60,000 bases of DNA from Cristatella mucedo (GCA_009760855.2 WPIO01000054.1:2767501-2827500), one strand, 5' to 3'; shown: positions 44,641-58,965, counted from the stretch's first letter. The notes: generated from the sequence alone by a model not told the origin. Numbers and translations: made by a program.

Positions 44641-47037
44641 TGCTTTGCAATCATGTGATTTTTACAAAGTACAAACTAAAACGTGTTAAAATGGTCATTG
44701 ATCACGAAATCTTAGTTTTAGGTTAGCTTTTCAAACTCCTATATCTCTAGAGGGGAATTATGGTATTGTGAAGATGAATTGCAGTGATTTAGCTTCGATT
44801 TGATCATCTCTAGCTCGAAAGCGTTTTAAACTCTTACCCTCTAAGTTACCCTCGGAGCATCTGTCTAACATATGAAGTTGGATCGTGCAAAACTTGTCGG
44901 CATTTAATGTCGGTCAAACCAGATCAAGCAAATGTAGGAAATTTAAAAGACGTTCAAAATTGCAGTAATCCTGAAACAATGCCACAATTACAACAAACCA
45001 CCCAGCCTATCCTGATTTTATCTCAGTTGGTACCGGTATTAGCCTTTTCTGTAACTGATGGTGGAGGTGTTGGTCGGTCCGAATATCGAGGTGGACTTAA
45101 ACGTGGGGTGAAGTTAGATGCCTGATTGAAATAGGAGGAAGCATTTAACTCACTTTAAAATAAATCCTTTAAGCAAGCACTCCCTGATAGCAGACATTTC
45201 TCACTGGGTGAGAGGCATTTCTCACGGGCTTCAATTTCATTCAGCTATGACCTTCAGTCTTTGGGATCATCGGAACTAAAGCAAATAGAGGATACTGCTG
45301 CAGAAGATAAAGCCTCAAGTATAGCAGCCCTAAGTATAGAGACAGCGGTACAGGCATCAAGCAAGATACATGCAAAGCTTCGTTATAGCTCTTAATTAGT
45401 GCTGAGTTTCAGACTGAGATAGTTACACGGGTACAGTTCTGCCAACTTTCGCCTGGAGGTAGGTCCGGCTTGCATTTCAGTCTTACGTTTTCCCGGTATA
45501 CTAACTATACCTTTGTTGTCTCCTATTGGGCAATCGTAATTTTTATCAGCATCACGTCTAGCCTCTTCCAATTGCAGCACAGTGCAGCTGTGAAGGAGCT
45601 TAAGTCTCTGAATGAATCCCTGCTGATGAGTCCCTGAAGTCAGGCAGACTAAGTGGGAAGTTTACAATAAAAATTGGTTACGTCACTCAAATTCAAATCG
45701 CCTTTTTGTATCGACACGGATTGCAAAGCAAAATGAGCTTCGCAGTGGAGAAGAGACTATCGTAGTAGCAAAGTACAGAGCTTTTTGGATTAGATCACTT
45801 GGCATTGGTCGAACTGTGAGCTCAGCCACCAGGAATATCGGTCTATGCCTATCTATGATGAGCAACTAACTATGATAAGCAGAGGTAATCCAATAGTCTT
45901 GTCACACTAGTTACAGTAAGAAAGTTGGTATGCAAGCACCGCAGCTTTGATTCAACTTCTCATCTTCTTTAATATTATATTATTTTGGCTGTCAATGAAA
46001 TGCTGAATTTAGTCGTGATATAACAGATTAGCACTGCTGCCAGGCCGTCGATGGCTACGATTCAAGATCCGTGCCACTCATAATTGTATCCGGCCACTGC
46101 CCACGATTGTCTCTTGCCTGTCATGGAGGCTGTAAATAAAAGAACTGACAAGTACCTCTTTGACAACACTATCGCTCTAGAGCCGAAGCTCGTGTTTTGC
46201 CGACACGACTAGCTTTCCCCCTCTGTATTGTACTCCTAAAAGCAAACTCATACATAGGCTGTGCTTTTTTCGCAAGCACTTATTGATTTGCTTAATGACT
46301 TAAGTTTTCAAGTGAATTGGTAGCAATCCATGTCGTGTCCTTAGCAAATAAATCTAGGAATTATAACGACAAACAATCATTAGACAAACCACTGAAATAT
46401 AATGCCGCTTGACTGCTCGTTAGATTCTTGTTGACCCATCGGCAAACGCTTTATTGCGATGTTTGCATCAACGGGTAGTGTCCAGCTGGCGTGTTCGCAC
46501 ACATCAAGGTTTTTAAGTCTGATCCATGGCGTGAGTGTCAAAATCACTCTGGAATCTACAGATACTAACTTCAAACCGACTTAAATTTAGGGATGCCTTT
46601 ATAGATTCAGAAGTCACATTCCTGCTTCTTGATACAGGATACAAGCGTTTCAGCCTTAACATCTGATGGAGAGTTGTGGTAGATATGGCATTATGTATAT
46701 TTTAATTATGTCTGGCCTTATGAGTAGTTTTATAATAAATCCAAGTTTAAGGGCGTGCAATTACCCCATAACAGGTAAGGCTATGGTTCCCCCACCTTGA
46801 TGATACGACAGGGGCTATTGCAAGGGCTGGGAGATCTCACATTCAGTTGTGCCATTATGGCCAGGCCCTGCTCGGGTGCAAGTATCACTACACATTCGTC
46901 TCGGGAAATTGCGTGCACATTCTTAAGTGATGTTATTAAATTCAAGTAAGCTAGTCCTGCATACCTTCAGACGACAATCTATCGACTGGCTGTCGGTAAC
47001 ACTGTGATGGGCAGATAGGCTGTGATAGGGAATGAGA

Positions 47038-47040
47038 GAG

Positions 47041-47101
<61 letters not shown>

Positions 47102-47110
47102 AAAAAAAGA
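47038..47110. repeat. (GA)n microsatellite
   Basis: About 29 GA units followed by a purine-rich stretch to 47165. The Leu/Ser frame on the opposite strand is an artefact. Confidence 0.97.
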
Positions 47111-49564
47111 TAGAGACAGAGTGACAGAAAGAGAAATAAAGAAAGGAGGAAAGAAAGAAAGAGGAAGTCGGTGAACGAGGCATTGGCTAACCTATTTGAC
47201 AGCTTGTTCCCTCCTCCGAACTAGGTCAATTACAAAACGGCTCAGATGGCCCCACATGAGTATCTAATTGAGGTCAATGATGTCGCACTTGATTCCAGAC
47301 TCGGGAAGAGGGTGTGAGTTACTTTTGTATCCGCAACAGTAACAGTGACTTATGCTGATTGGAACTTTCCAATCATGCACCTAAAGCACTTACAATGATT
47401 CTTATGAGCTGGCCAGATGCGAACTTCCTTGTGGTGCATATATCGTAAGACAACGTTTGCTGATGCCTCAGGAAGCCTCTCACGAGCAAACGTACAGCAT
47501 TTCACGTTAAAGGTTTTTCGAACCAATAGTTGTCAATGCAGTTTCTAATGCTAGTTCATTCACTTAGGACGTTAGATGCATTGTTAGCGATTCTCTTAAA
47601 AACTTAAGTAAAGATGCTAATAAATATTTACGTGCACAAATTGCCAAGTCTGTGTAAGCATTTGCTAATAGGAGTAGTTTACCAGTTCGAAAAGCTGGAC
47701 CTTGGTCTCGTGGGAGTGTGGGAGTGCTCGTTTCAGTAAACAGAAGAATGCAGCCACAGAGCCGGTTGAGGGAAAGATCATTGGTACATTTTAAGGAATA
47801 TCCTAATGGATGGCATTGATTTGTAAACTAATCCTATCCCTATTTCTCAAGCCACCAGTTAATCATGACGTCAAGCAATAATTTACAGTTTCATCGCGGA
47901 AATAATTCCTGGTAATTCAGCGAAATAGCTCGTTTCACACAGGTTTAACCCTTATATTTGCACTTATGAGCTCAGCAAAAAGATTGTAGCTTGTTTTTAG
48001 CACAAATTACACTTGTGTCAATATGATTTTTAATTAAGAATGACTTTCTCAGAAAAGCAGACTGAGGAGAGGCTATGTGCTTGCTCTGCTGGATCACTCG
48101 GGAGCTTTAGATGTAAAAGTTAATCACTAAACATTAATCGAACAGTATTCTTATTGCTTAGGCATGACAGAAACCCAGCGATCATAGATAACGTCTAATG
48201 TCAAAAAGACAATTCATAAAAACAAAGATTTTACCACCATATAACGGAAATTTAGCATGCCGATAAATATTGGACCATCACAGAGATTTGTTCCATGCTA
48301 CGTCTTAAAAAATTTACATTCTACGTACTTTCAACGTAAACACCTATAACTTTACTGACGTTAATTATATGAAAATAGCACATATACATTTAGGTTTGAT
48401 TTGAAAACTTTAAGCATACTAGCATTGACTAATATAATTGCAATTAAACCTGCTAACGAAATGTGGAGAATGACAAAAGCATGGTGAATAGCTTAAATCT
48501 AAAAGTGAAATCACAAGCGCGAGAAGTCGCTGGACGTAATAATTTCATCTGAAAAATTCCAGATATTTGCCTTTTTCCCCAGCTGAAGGCGGAGGTGAAG
48601 GATGATCTAAAGGTCGCAGTGGACTTAAATATGGGATGAAGGTCGAGGCCGACTTGAAAATGAAGCAAATTTGTGCTCACTTTAAGATAACTGCTTTAAG
48701 GTAAGCATTCCCAGATAGCAGGCATGTCTCGCTGGAGATGCTTAAATATCATTCAGTAATGAGCTTCATGATTTGTGATAATCGGAAGTGAAGCCTATAG
48801 AGAATATAGTAGGGGACTCGGTCCTAAGCGTTGCTGCCCTATGTGTACACTGATGGCAGCAGTGGCGTCGAGCAGGATCTTGTTTAGCCATCAATTTTTT
48901 TTCAGAATCCCGTATTGGGATGGTTACATAAGTGCGGGTCAGCTGAATTTCGCCAGCAGTCTGTGTCTATGTCTATGCATTTGTCTATGTATAGTCTATG
49001 TCTGTCTCAAATCCAATTGAGCAACTTTTCTACTGCTGATGCAAGTGCTACTTTTCAAAGGAAGTTCGAGCCGGGAATCTACTTGATCTTAACGTGTTAT
49101 GTATTTTCACAGGTGCCTCTATCGTTTTCGAAATAACTCATTTACCTGTTGTGTCTCCTATGATGCAATCTTAATTTTTATCAGTATCAATCTAGGTTTT
49201 ACAAATAGTAGCAGGATTCCAGCAACTCAGGAGCTTAAATCTCTGTATGAATCAATGACGGTAAATTCATGAAGTCAGGCAGAAAAAGCTCCAGTTACAG
49301 AGAAGATTTCTCAAGAGAATTCAATTCTTAGTTCCGTTCTGCGTCAAAACGGCTTGAAAGGAATACAGAGCTTAGCTGTTGAGAACAATTTCTCGTGCTC
49401 AAATTATGAGTAGGAACTATGAACTGTGGATTTAACTTTGAACTAGAATTATGAATTTTCTGAATAGGAAGCTTGACTTTGCTAATGCTGCTAGCTCAGT
49501 AGCTAAGAATCGGCTTAAGCTTGGCACTGTGAGCAGACATAGTTAAAACATCTACTTACCCTTG

Positions 49565-49760
49565 TACCAGTACCACATTTGCATGCAGACCCTGTGCATG
49601 TCACCCCTAACCACGTTGTTCATGCTGTTTATCAAGCATGATATTACTCACGATTCAATCTCGTCTCCCTTTGCAGCAAATGTAATGCATCTAGAGAGAG
49701 GTTGAGTTCTCTGAGAGCGCTTTATCAAGAGCAATATTATTGTTATTTTTATTATTACCA
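49565..49760 (+). mobile_element. LINE F1 3' end, solo
   Basis: CACATTTGCATGCAGACCCT, TATCAAGCATGATATTACTC, terminal hairpin with GAGAGCGCTTTATCAAGAGC, then an ATT-rich tail. Confidence 0.85.
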
Positions 49761-51599
49761 AACAACTATACATATCTCACAGCTTATATTTGACTTCTCA
49801 TCGTTTTTATTCCCACAACAGCTTCGCTGTCAATCAGCTGCTGAAGTTAGCTGCGATATAACTGATTAGCTCTACCACCGTATCGTCAATGCCGGCTTGA
49901 CTCAATGATTGCTTCACGCATCATTGCATCCGGCCAGAGATAGAACACTAGTCGTGCTGCTTGCTGAAACTTGGCTGTTTGCACGTCTCTGCAATTAATT
50001 CGTGTCCAGCAATAGGCCCTTTCGCAAGCTTTCATAAATCAGTGATCAACGCAATTCTCTAATGAATTATCGCAAAAGCGTAAGCTTGCGAATCTGAATG
50101 TTCCTTCCAAAGGAATACCAGCTTGTTCCCACTTTTAACACGATGTTTATGAAAAACGTGAAACAATTAGGCCTATCGTAAAATCAGTAGCACAGGAAAG
50201 CACTAACAATCACCAGCAATCACGTTTCGGGAAATGACGAACAAAAATGAATAAAGATTGCCTAGTAATCTATCCGGCAATAAATCTGGAAAAGCTTATG
50301 TTGTTTAATAGATCTTTAAATAAAATGACAGATCATAATTTTCGGAAATGGAACTGCAATGGCATTTTACACAAATGGATGGTTGCATTTATTAATATCT
50401 TTTAACGACGACTACATAACTCCCTGGGACTAATGTGTGGTGATACTTGCACCTTGACAGGGCATTGCCATGATGGCAACAATGAAAGTGCAAGCTCCAT
50501 GGGAAGCGATCTCCAAGGAAAAGATCTCTTTGGAAAGCCCCAGTCGTTTTATTCGAGTGTGCGAGAAAAAGCCAAGCTCATTGAAAGCAATTTCAAGAAC
50601 CTCTAACGTAGACGTATTATAAAACGACTAAGGAGGCTAAAATACCTCTATAAGTCTCCGGCTGAAGTCAAGGATTGCGTATTTGACTCCCGGCTCAGGA
50701 AGGAGGAAGTAAGTGACCTCTGCATTCGTAACAGTAACTATAGCTGAAAGCCGCTCCAAGGCTGCTACTACTACAGTCTCTAGACTGTATAGGACGCTCG
50801 GTTGGTGTACCTGGATCAATCACCATAATGCTTGTGAGCTTACCAGGTGCACACTATCCGTTGGCTCAAACATCGTAACACTACGTTTGCTACTGCGTCT
50901 ACAAGCCACTCACGAGCAGAGGTGCAGCCCTCTATTTGAGTAGTTTGCCTAGTGAGTGGTTGTCATAGCAGTTTCTAGGTTTATTTACTAAGCAAATGAA
51001 TTGCATTGCCGCCAATTTTGGTGGCAACTTAAGTGATTAAGCTAAGCAACAGTTGCATGCAAAAATAGAACAGTCTGTAAATGCTTTGACTTGTAGGCTT
51101 AAGTGAGCACTGCGGAATAGCTTCAACAATTTTTACTGACATTTTTGGTATTCAACGGACTTCCTACGGCAGCTCAGTATTTCCAGCTTTCCTGCTCTTC
51201 CAATTCCATACTCCTAACAGGCTTGAATCCTAGCCTGAATCAGCTGTGCTTCTCACGCGGCACGAGTTGGAGTTCCTTTGCTGCCTCATATTAAGCGAAA
51301 GCCGGTGAGGCTGCAGACGCTCAATAGGAAATTCCAATTCCTAGAATCTTCGCAGCTAGAGAAGTTCGACAGAGTTTACAGACAGAGATGCAGTACATTT
51401 TCAGTGTAGCTAGATCTTTTATCAAATTACCTCTAAGAAAGTTCGAGTATGCTCTTACTGGGTGCGGATGAGTAGGAAAATGCAGTCATCATTGCTAATA
51501 TTTTTCTATAAAAAATCCAAAGAAAAACCTGTTTTCATTTTTCTATAGATATTGATACAATTTAAACATGCATCATCACTTCTTTGGAATGGGTGTCAC

Positions 51600-52025
51600 T
51601 GTTGAGCTGAACTGCTGCATCACTTTGTTTCACCACGTGCTCTGGGAAATTTATGGACGGTCAATTAATTTTGTTATTTCTATACTTACGGACCGCTGAC
51701 GGCCAAATCTTTGGCTCTGCAAGAAGAAGACTAGGGATAATTTCCAAAGTTCTCGCACAATGACATCTACCCTCCTGCTGCCGACTGTAGTGCATTGTTC
51801 CCAACATTTAAAGGCTACAACTTACATTCTGCTAGCTACCTCTGCCAAAATCCTGACTTATCTATGCTTTTTACTTGTTCTTTTTGGTGGGAAATTGACT
51901 TATGATGGCTAAAAGAATGCTCACTGAAAGGCACTCGCGCTTTGAGTGTGCTACGTAAAACTCCCCTGCGTAGTCAAACACTCGCCCAGTTGGCGGCACT
52001 TACGTTGAAAATAACAGGTGGAGAC
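51600..52025 (+). mobile_element. LINE F2 3' part, decayed
   Basis: GAGCTGAACTGCTGCATCA (51604) parallels 38333, and ACATCTACCCTCCTGCTGCC parallels 38489. The end AACAGGTGGAGAC corresponds to the F2 tail start, without (ACATT)n. Confidence 0.7.
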
Positions 52026-53085
52026 GCGTTGCCTTAAATTTGTGTTTGTAGCTTTTTTCAATACAAAGACGGAGTATGCTCAGACGCTAATGCGATAATC
52101 AGCCCAAGCGCGAGTCCCACTTCGCTGCCGAGGATATCGACTTAAATCTGTCAAATCGACGAGGCATCCGTGGCTTTAGGCGCACTGCCATCATCAAGTT
52201 CTGTCGAATGGAAAAGCTTTGGTACTTGGTGACTTCAGATAGGATCAGGCCGCAGCCGCACATGCCCAGATCTATGCACTATTTTCCGAAGCGACTTGTC
52301 ACTAAATAAACAAACTTGACAGCTCTGCTGATTCTACGAACCCTCAACTAAGATCAACTACAAAATTAGGTGCTCTCTTCGACGAAAGTGCTACGAAAAA
52401 GCTTCAATTTCAGGCCACTTGAGACATCTCGCTCAAACTTCTGAGTGACTCCCTTCACTCAGCCATTTCTCTTACTAAATTTACTGTTAACTATAAAATG
52501 TATCCATTCGTTAATTCAATAGGCCATCTGCAAAATAAATTAAAATGTCAAATTAATAAATTAAATTATTAAATTAATTAAGGAACCGTGGCCTGCGATC
52601 TTGATCGTCGACCGCTTGTGCTAAACCCCTCAGCTTGTTCGGTCTGAACTCAAAGTTTAAACGCTAGGACGCCTAACAGTGAAAATCTGATCTTCCTATC
52701 CTGCATCGAATTCATTTCAAGATTTTCCGTCTGTTTTGTTAATCTTCTCCTTCACTCGCCTCGCTACCCATCTGACCTCGTTCTTCCGAAAGTCACGTGC
52801 TCGCGCATTTCCCGGTCTTCAGCGTCGATTTACCTCGCCGTCATATTTGCTAAGTTGAAATATTTCGTCAAATGCTAATATTTTTCTTCCACTCTCAGCT
52901 AGAGACCCATCTAACATTGTCCGCAGCAGTTTTTTTTTGGTACCCGACTAGTACTTTTTTGAACTGGCTGTATGAGCTATATGATATGATGATATAATAA
53001 AATATAATATTATATATAATAATATAAAAAATAATATAATAGCTGTATGAGCCAGAAGCTTGACTACCAAACACATACAATGCAG
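52026..53085. other. No recognisable feature; AT-rich tract at 52975-53045
   Basis: Nothing coding is supported. The AT-rich tract of about 70 bp can form hairpins. 53041 onward begins the copy C upstream region. Confidence 0.35.
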
Positions 53086-53940
53086 ACGACCGTGAGTGCA
53101 TTCATGTTTGCTCTGGTTAGCCAGCATAAGAACGATACTCATTTTCTTGGGCTAGCTTGCAGCTATGCTGGAATGCCGCTCACCTCTCGGTTCACTGGCA
53201 GGTAGTTGGAAAGCATGCGAATAGAGACTAAATCATTCTAGGTTGTGATATAAATCTTCAGCTCAAGGTAGGCGTTCCGATTATGGTGCTTGTTGTTAAG
53301 CAGCATAATTTCCTGTGAGTTTCTAGCGAGAAATCGTTAACTGGTTGTGGATAGCCGCGCCACTTGAGAATCGCCGATCGAGTCGGCGGCAGTTTTGTAT
53401 GCGATAGGCGAGTGGAAGAAACTGAAGTGGAATTGGCTATCTACTTGGACCTATTGCCGCTGCTCGTACGAGCTTTTCCTACGGCGCTCACATCATTGGA
53501 CGGCGCTCCCATTGGCTGCGAAATGCAGGAACTCGAAGTGCCCGGTCGAATAGCCGCTCGTGGGTAGGTGTGCGTCCGAGAGGCAGCCGTTCTGAGTGCC
53601 ACCTATTTTATTCTAAGCGGTGTCGAGTTTTCACACAAATATCAGGCCCACGTCGCCGCCGGCGGCGTGAACATTTGCTTGGGTTCACTCCACTGCCAAA
53701 CGCTGCCAATAGGCACCAAAAAGTGCACCAATGGTGCGCTGGCTAGCTTCGCGCGAGCTTGCCGGCTTTGTTTGTGCTTCGCTCGACTCGCCTGCCTCGC
53801 ACCGCGCGCACCGGCAGCGAAGTGAGAGCAAACACGAGCGACGCCGAGACGCTGGCATTTTTCCAGCCTATCGCATGCGACGCAAAGCTGCATCGCTGCC
53901 GCAGAGCGAGCTCGAGCGGACGCGCAGCGGCGCCGGCTGA
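53086..53940 (+). promoter_or_regulatory. Upstream region of copy C
   Basis: Matches 28550-29420 of copy B. 53540-54130 is clearly GC-rich with many CpG, unlike the AT-rich surroundings. A worn SINE-2 tail (GAATAGAGACTAAATCATTC) lies at 53218-53240. Confidence 0.5.
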
Positions 53941-53942
53941 GG

Positions 53943-53950
53943 CATAAAAG
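53943..53950 (+). promoter_or_regulatory. TATA-like box of copy C
   Basis: CATAAAAG lies 36 bases before the start codon. At the usual 25-31 base spacing the 5' UTR would be about 10 nt. The flanking GCAGCGGCGCCGGCTGA is shared with copy B. Confidence 0.65.
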
Positions 53951-53985
53951 CCGCAGTGCGAACTGAACGGCGGTGAGCCGACGAA

Positions 53986-54091
53986 ATGTTGCAGCAGCCT
54001 CGGCCGCTTCGGCCGCCCCGCGGCGGTCGCCTCGCGTCGATCGCGCTCCACCTGTGGTGGCTGCTCTGCCTGCTGCTGCTCGACACCAGAG
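53986..54091 (+). CDS. Signal-peptide exon of copy C
   Basis: ATG at 53986 gives 35 codons plus one base: an Arg/Pro/Gln-rich n-region, then a hydrophobic core IALHLWWLLCLLLL, then DTR. Exon 1 ends at AGAG|GTGAGAG (54092), a good donor in phase 1, and joins the PAN exon at 56437 in frame as DTR-G-AQSTK. This start is chosen because it is the first ATG after the TATA box and the only one that opens this core. The family product is therefore predicted to be secreted; a type II anchor is possible but less likely given the charged residues right after the core. Copy B shows the same promoter with this exon destroyed. Confidence 0.72.
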
Positions 54092-55110
54092 GTGAGAGTG
54101 TGCCTAGCACCGCTGCCGCCGCAGCTGCCGCGCGTGCCGCAGCGGGTCTCTGAATAGCGGCGGTCTCCCACAAATGCATAATCATCGCTGTTTCTCCGCC
54201 GCCACTCGTCGCGGTGGTTACAGCCGCAGTAGGGCTTCTCAGCGGCCACGTGACGTGCTAATAAATTCAACTATGTTCGAATCTGAAACAAGCGGTGTAA
54301 GGAGGCGACGCACTGTATCTGCTTCGTGAATAATGAGCTCTTAGCAAGGCTTGAATAGTTTTTTGTCATATTAGTAGTTCGTACGGCAACTTCTATTACT
54401 TAGCCATGTTTAATTTGCCGCCATTCACTCAAGTATCAAATTAAAAGAAAATTTGGATAACATTCCTCAAAGAACAACAGAGACGTCAGAAAACATTCGG
54501 ACGCCCTTAATTTTGTTAACATCAAAGACCTCAGACCCATCATTTGTTTGAATCTAAAAACAATCCGTTCTGTTCCCACGCGATCCGCAGCTGCCTTGAA
54601 ACGCAAAGATGCGACGAAAAGTAACCAGTGGTTCGCAAAATGCGCACACTTCTCTGGGGAAATTACTTTCTAAGAAATTATGATTGACTACAAGCGGAGC
54701 GGTAGATTAAGCCAAAGGTGTCGCATTTGACAGATTCTCGTTCGGCGACGAACCAAATTCCAACGGCGGATTTACCGGGGCAACGCGGGGGCACCGGATG
54801 TGTCGCCGGTCGTTCATAACGAGCGAGCTGTCCTAGTTAGTCGGGTCAGCACTCACTTGTTGAAGCCACTAAGCCACAGAGTCGACCAAATTCACTGACG
54901 CGAAGGCCTACACTGGGCCGCATCTCACAGAAGCGCTGCGATCTGCCAATTTTCAGTAGGCTTGCGTTTTAAAAAAAAATCATAGGAACCGAGATTTATA
55001 TAAAATCTGAACAAATAAATGTTAAATCGTTTTCTCAGGAGTTGTTGACTTTTTTAACATTAAAAAATACTCCTGAAATTTGCACAGCAGTCACAGCTGC
55101 TAATACGTAC
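54092..55110 (+). other. Intron 1 of copy C
   Basis: The left part is GC-rich and then matches 1-660 and 29870-30340. No further exon is seen. Confidence 0.55.
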
Positions 55111-55139
55111 GGAAAGTGGTCAGGTTTTATAGCTGCACA

Positions 55140-56040
55140 CCATGTGCGAATTTGGTCAGATTCAAAATGCCTCGTGTTCCATAATGCTATGAGGTGTACC
55201 TAACACAAAGGAAGTTTCGCAATGACACGTTACTTCGTTGCATGGTTGGCTTTATAAAAACGTCCGAATGTCAAATTAATACATAAATAATTTATCAAGG
55301 TCCAAACAGAGATGTCGAGAACGTCATCAACAGTAATGCTGGTCGACGAAACGCGGCTGTCATCTGCAGCGGCTATTCAATGTCGCTGCACCTCGGAGCG
55401 GGCTCGTCAGCCCCCCCCCGATCACACCACAGCGGAACGACCAGACGACTATTCATCGCTGGCACTTCGGCGGGATCTGGAAAAGGGCCTATCGGGTGCC
55501 GTCACTTCCGATACGTTCAATTTACCCTTTTCGCTAGCCTAAATAGGCCAAATATGTCGGTTCATCGAACAAATTCTGTATATGGCAGGCTTGCCGCCTA
55601 TTGAAATATCAGCGAATAGCCAGCTGTCAAATGAACTTTCATACCCTTCGAATGTGTAACTGCTATCTATGGCGCGGGTTTCTTTCCGTGGCCGCCGCCG
55701 CAAAGTCCACCGATTACACAGTCCGCCTGCTCAAACCAGTGCGAAATACGCGCTTCTCGTTCTTGTTGGTAAGAAGGCTCAAATTTCACCAAATTTTGAA
55801 GACTGAAACTGTGAAACAGATGGTGACTCCTTTCAGGTGTCGTCGAGTGTCGCCAAAATAAGTGGCTCGTCGGCAAGAGCTAATGCTGCTTCGAGCTCAG
55901 CGTTTGCAGCCCAGGCAACTCGGTGCAGAGGCCGCCGCATCCAGTTTATTACGCCCGGACAGGAAACATTTCATAATATTTTCCTATAACCCCTCCCAAA
56001 CGTGGCTCCGTAGGATATCGGCAGGCTCATTCTGTCATGG
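55140..56040 (+). repeat. Block R, copy C1
   Basis: Same order as 690-1400. The conserved frame at about 55440-55542 reads AERPDDYSSLALRRDLEKG and ends at TAA. A run of nine C near 55412 shifts the frame relative to the other copies. The PAN-b-like stretch near 55880 is frameshifted. Confidence 0.55.
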
Positions 56041-56144
56041 GTAAACTTAACTGCGAACAACTGCACTGTTGAGCCGCGTCACCATGGTCACCGCGTCACC
56101 ATTATGCGAAAGAAAATTTCCATCTCTCTTAACGTATATATAGG

Positions 56145-56166
56145 TGCGCGTGTGTGTGTACGTGTG

Positions 56167-56242
<76 letters not shown>

Positions 56243-56243
56243 G
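56145..56243. repeat. (TG)n microsatellite
   Basis: About 100 bp with GTGCG interruptions; same site as 1645-1970 in copy A but a third of the length. Confidence 0.97.
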
Positions 56244-56436
56244 TCTTTCTCACTTGACGACCGTCCAGCATAGACTTAGCACATGCGGACATCCGGGCCT
56301 CACCGTGCCGTTCCGCCCGAGGCGTAGCAGCAGCTCCGCTCACGCTCAGCTCTCGGCCAGTGGCGGCTTCGGCGGCTGTGGCAGCGGCGGCTGTGAAAGT
56401 GCTGCATGCGGGCGGCGATTATGACGCCTCTTTTAG

Positions 56437-56700
56437 GAGCTCAAAGCACAAAGATGCGCTTTGACGTCCTCCATGGAGACACTATGACGATCGCCTCACT
56501 TCGACCACAGGCCGGCGTGCCGGGGCCACTGGTGGCATCGTTGAAGCGCTGTGCCAGCCGGTGCGTCGCCACCGTCGGCACCGCCGGACCGCAGTGCTAC
56601 GCCGCCAGCTACTCGCCATCTACAGACACCTGCGACCTTCTGACAGGCGGTGGCGAATCTCAGGCGAGCGGGCGCGATGCCAGCCTTCTCTTTAGAACCG
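56437..56700 (+). CDS. PAN/apple-like domain exon of copy C
   Basis: Acceptor GCCTCTTTTAG (ending 56436), donor ACCG|GTGAGC at 56701, 88 codons, phase 1 on both sides. It encodes AQSTKMRFDVLHGDTMTIAS, then LKRCASRCVATVGTAG and QCYAASYSPSTDTCDLLTG: four core cysteines in the PAN/apple spacing. The extra Cys of copy A (VSECH) is Ser here (GGESQ), so the four-Cys state is probably the shared core. It follows the signal exon at 53986 in frame. Downstream exons would lie beyond the window. Same size and reading frame as copy A suggest selection on both, but a substitution test has not been done. Confidence 0.75.
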
Positions 56701-57660
56701 GTGAGCGGCGTCATCTAGCAAGCTGTGACAGCCCTCCTCACAGCCTGTCGTCGGGCTGGGTAGTGCGATCGAGCGACAAGTTTTCGGGCTCCAGCACCAA
56801 AACCTTTATTTTAAGCTAGGCCGGCCAAGCCCAGAATACGCACACTAGACGGCTGCCGGCTTAGTTTGCTCTAGCCAGCCCATCTCACTGTACTCCTTCG
56901 GCAGTCCTTATATTCTATGAATGCGTTGTTTTTCGCTTTGTCGGGCCATTTTCCGTTCGGAACCGCCCGACAGCTGGCTGCAGTTCGCGGTGGATGGATG
57001 GCCCCACTGATGCCGCCAATGAATGGATTTTAGCAGGACTGCCAAGTCATCTGCCGAGTCATCGTCTGCCCTTCCGCCGGTCTTGAGCTTGCGGCTGCTT
57101 AGGCAGTCCGAGTGTCCTCAAAGGATCTACGAAGACTGCAGTCATATTCTCTCACACGGGCAAATTACCTGATGTGCTGTGGGATGAGTGCCGACGTATA
57201 AGCGTTGACCGGCGATTTTAAAATTTGGTGGCAGGTTTTCGTTGCGGTTTTAGCCCCTAAGATGCACAATTAATAATAGGGCGAATGCTTTCATGCACTG
57301 CCAAGTGGACGCTTTGAAATGGTGGCGGCCCTTTGCTTGTCAACGACCGAACCTTTACGTCTGCTTTAAAGGCCGTTCTGACTAAGACGTTTGACTGTTT
57401 TAGTACCCGCAACTCCCAATCGCCTCTCCTACGACACCACTGGCCACGTCCTACCGCCGCTGCACGAACTCGGCTTCAGCCTTCGGTAGATCTAAACTAA
57501 ACAATAAGGTTTTGAATCAGTTCTCTCACTAGTTTCATGACTTTTATTTATAAAAAATAATCCCACAATTTTCAGGGTATTCATAAATAGTGACAATATA
57601 AACAGCAAGTAGCAATGTTTTGCAGCTGCACGCTGTGTGCGCATTCGTCAGCATCACGTG
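56701..57660 (+). other. Post-PAN intron of copy C, with the empty LINE site
   Basis: Follows copy A 2429-4430 without the AT-rich tract and without the LINE F2 insertion. The empty site is near 57006-57020. No exon is seen. Confidence 0.6.
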
Positions 57661-57661
57661 A

Positions 57662-57810
57662 TGAGCCGCAACGGCATGCTAGGTAAGGCGATGGGTTTCA
57701 CGACCTCGGTCCAAAAGTCGTGTGTTCGATTCCTGCGTAAGCCACTTTTCTTTCACCACTGCAAGCGATGTTAATAGCCGTAATGGCTCTTCTGTCGCTA
57801 TGCAAAAAAG
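57662..57810 (+). mobile_element. SINE-1, copy 6
   Basis: GGCATGCTAGGTAAGGCGAT, B box GTGTTCGATTCC, tail CCACTGCAAGCGATG and TAATGGCTCTTCTGTCGC. It is orthologous in position to copy 1 (4436), so this insertion predates the A/C duplication. Confidence 0.8.
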
Positions 57811-57839
57811 AGGCTGTTTAATCAGCTAGGATTTATTAT

Positions 57840-58965
<1,126 letters not shown>

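Larger units (their letters stand above)
39940..50990 (+). repeat. Tandem array of roughly 3.4-4.2-kb units
   Basis: The same landmarks recur in order. CTGCTGAAGTT with a following TCGATGGCT-like motif occurs near 40015, 41800, 45990 and 49840. SINE-1 copies lie near 40895 and 44505. GTGGACTTAAA occurs near 45090 and 48620. An ACGTTTGCT...CACGAGCA block lies near 43810, 47450 and 50885. Spacing is 3.4 to 4.2 kb. Copies are old and diverged. A partial unit lies at 27405-28420. No coding frame is kept across the units, so it is described as a non-coding tandem duplication within the introns or flank of copy B. Confidence 0.6.

Noticed and set aside
46923-47183. Leu/Ser-rich frame resembling a membrane protein
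   Set aside because: Antisense of a (GA)n tract; the rest is not conserved.
53743-54270. 175-codon minus-strand frame
   Set aside because: It lies antisense over the GC-rich promoter and signal exon; GC-rich DNA has few stops by chance and no family is recognised.
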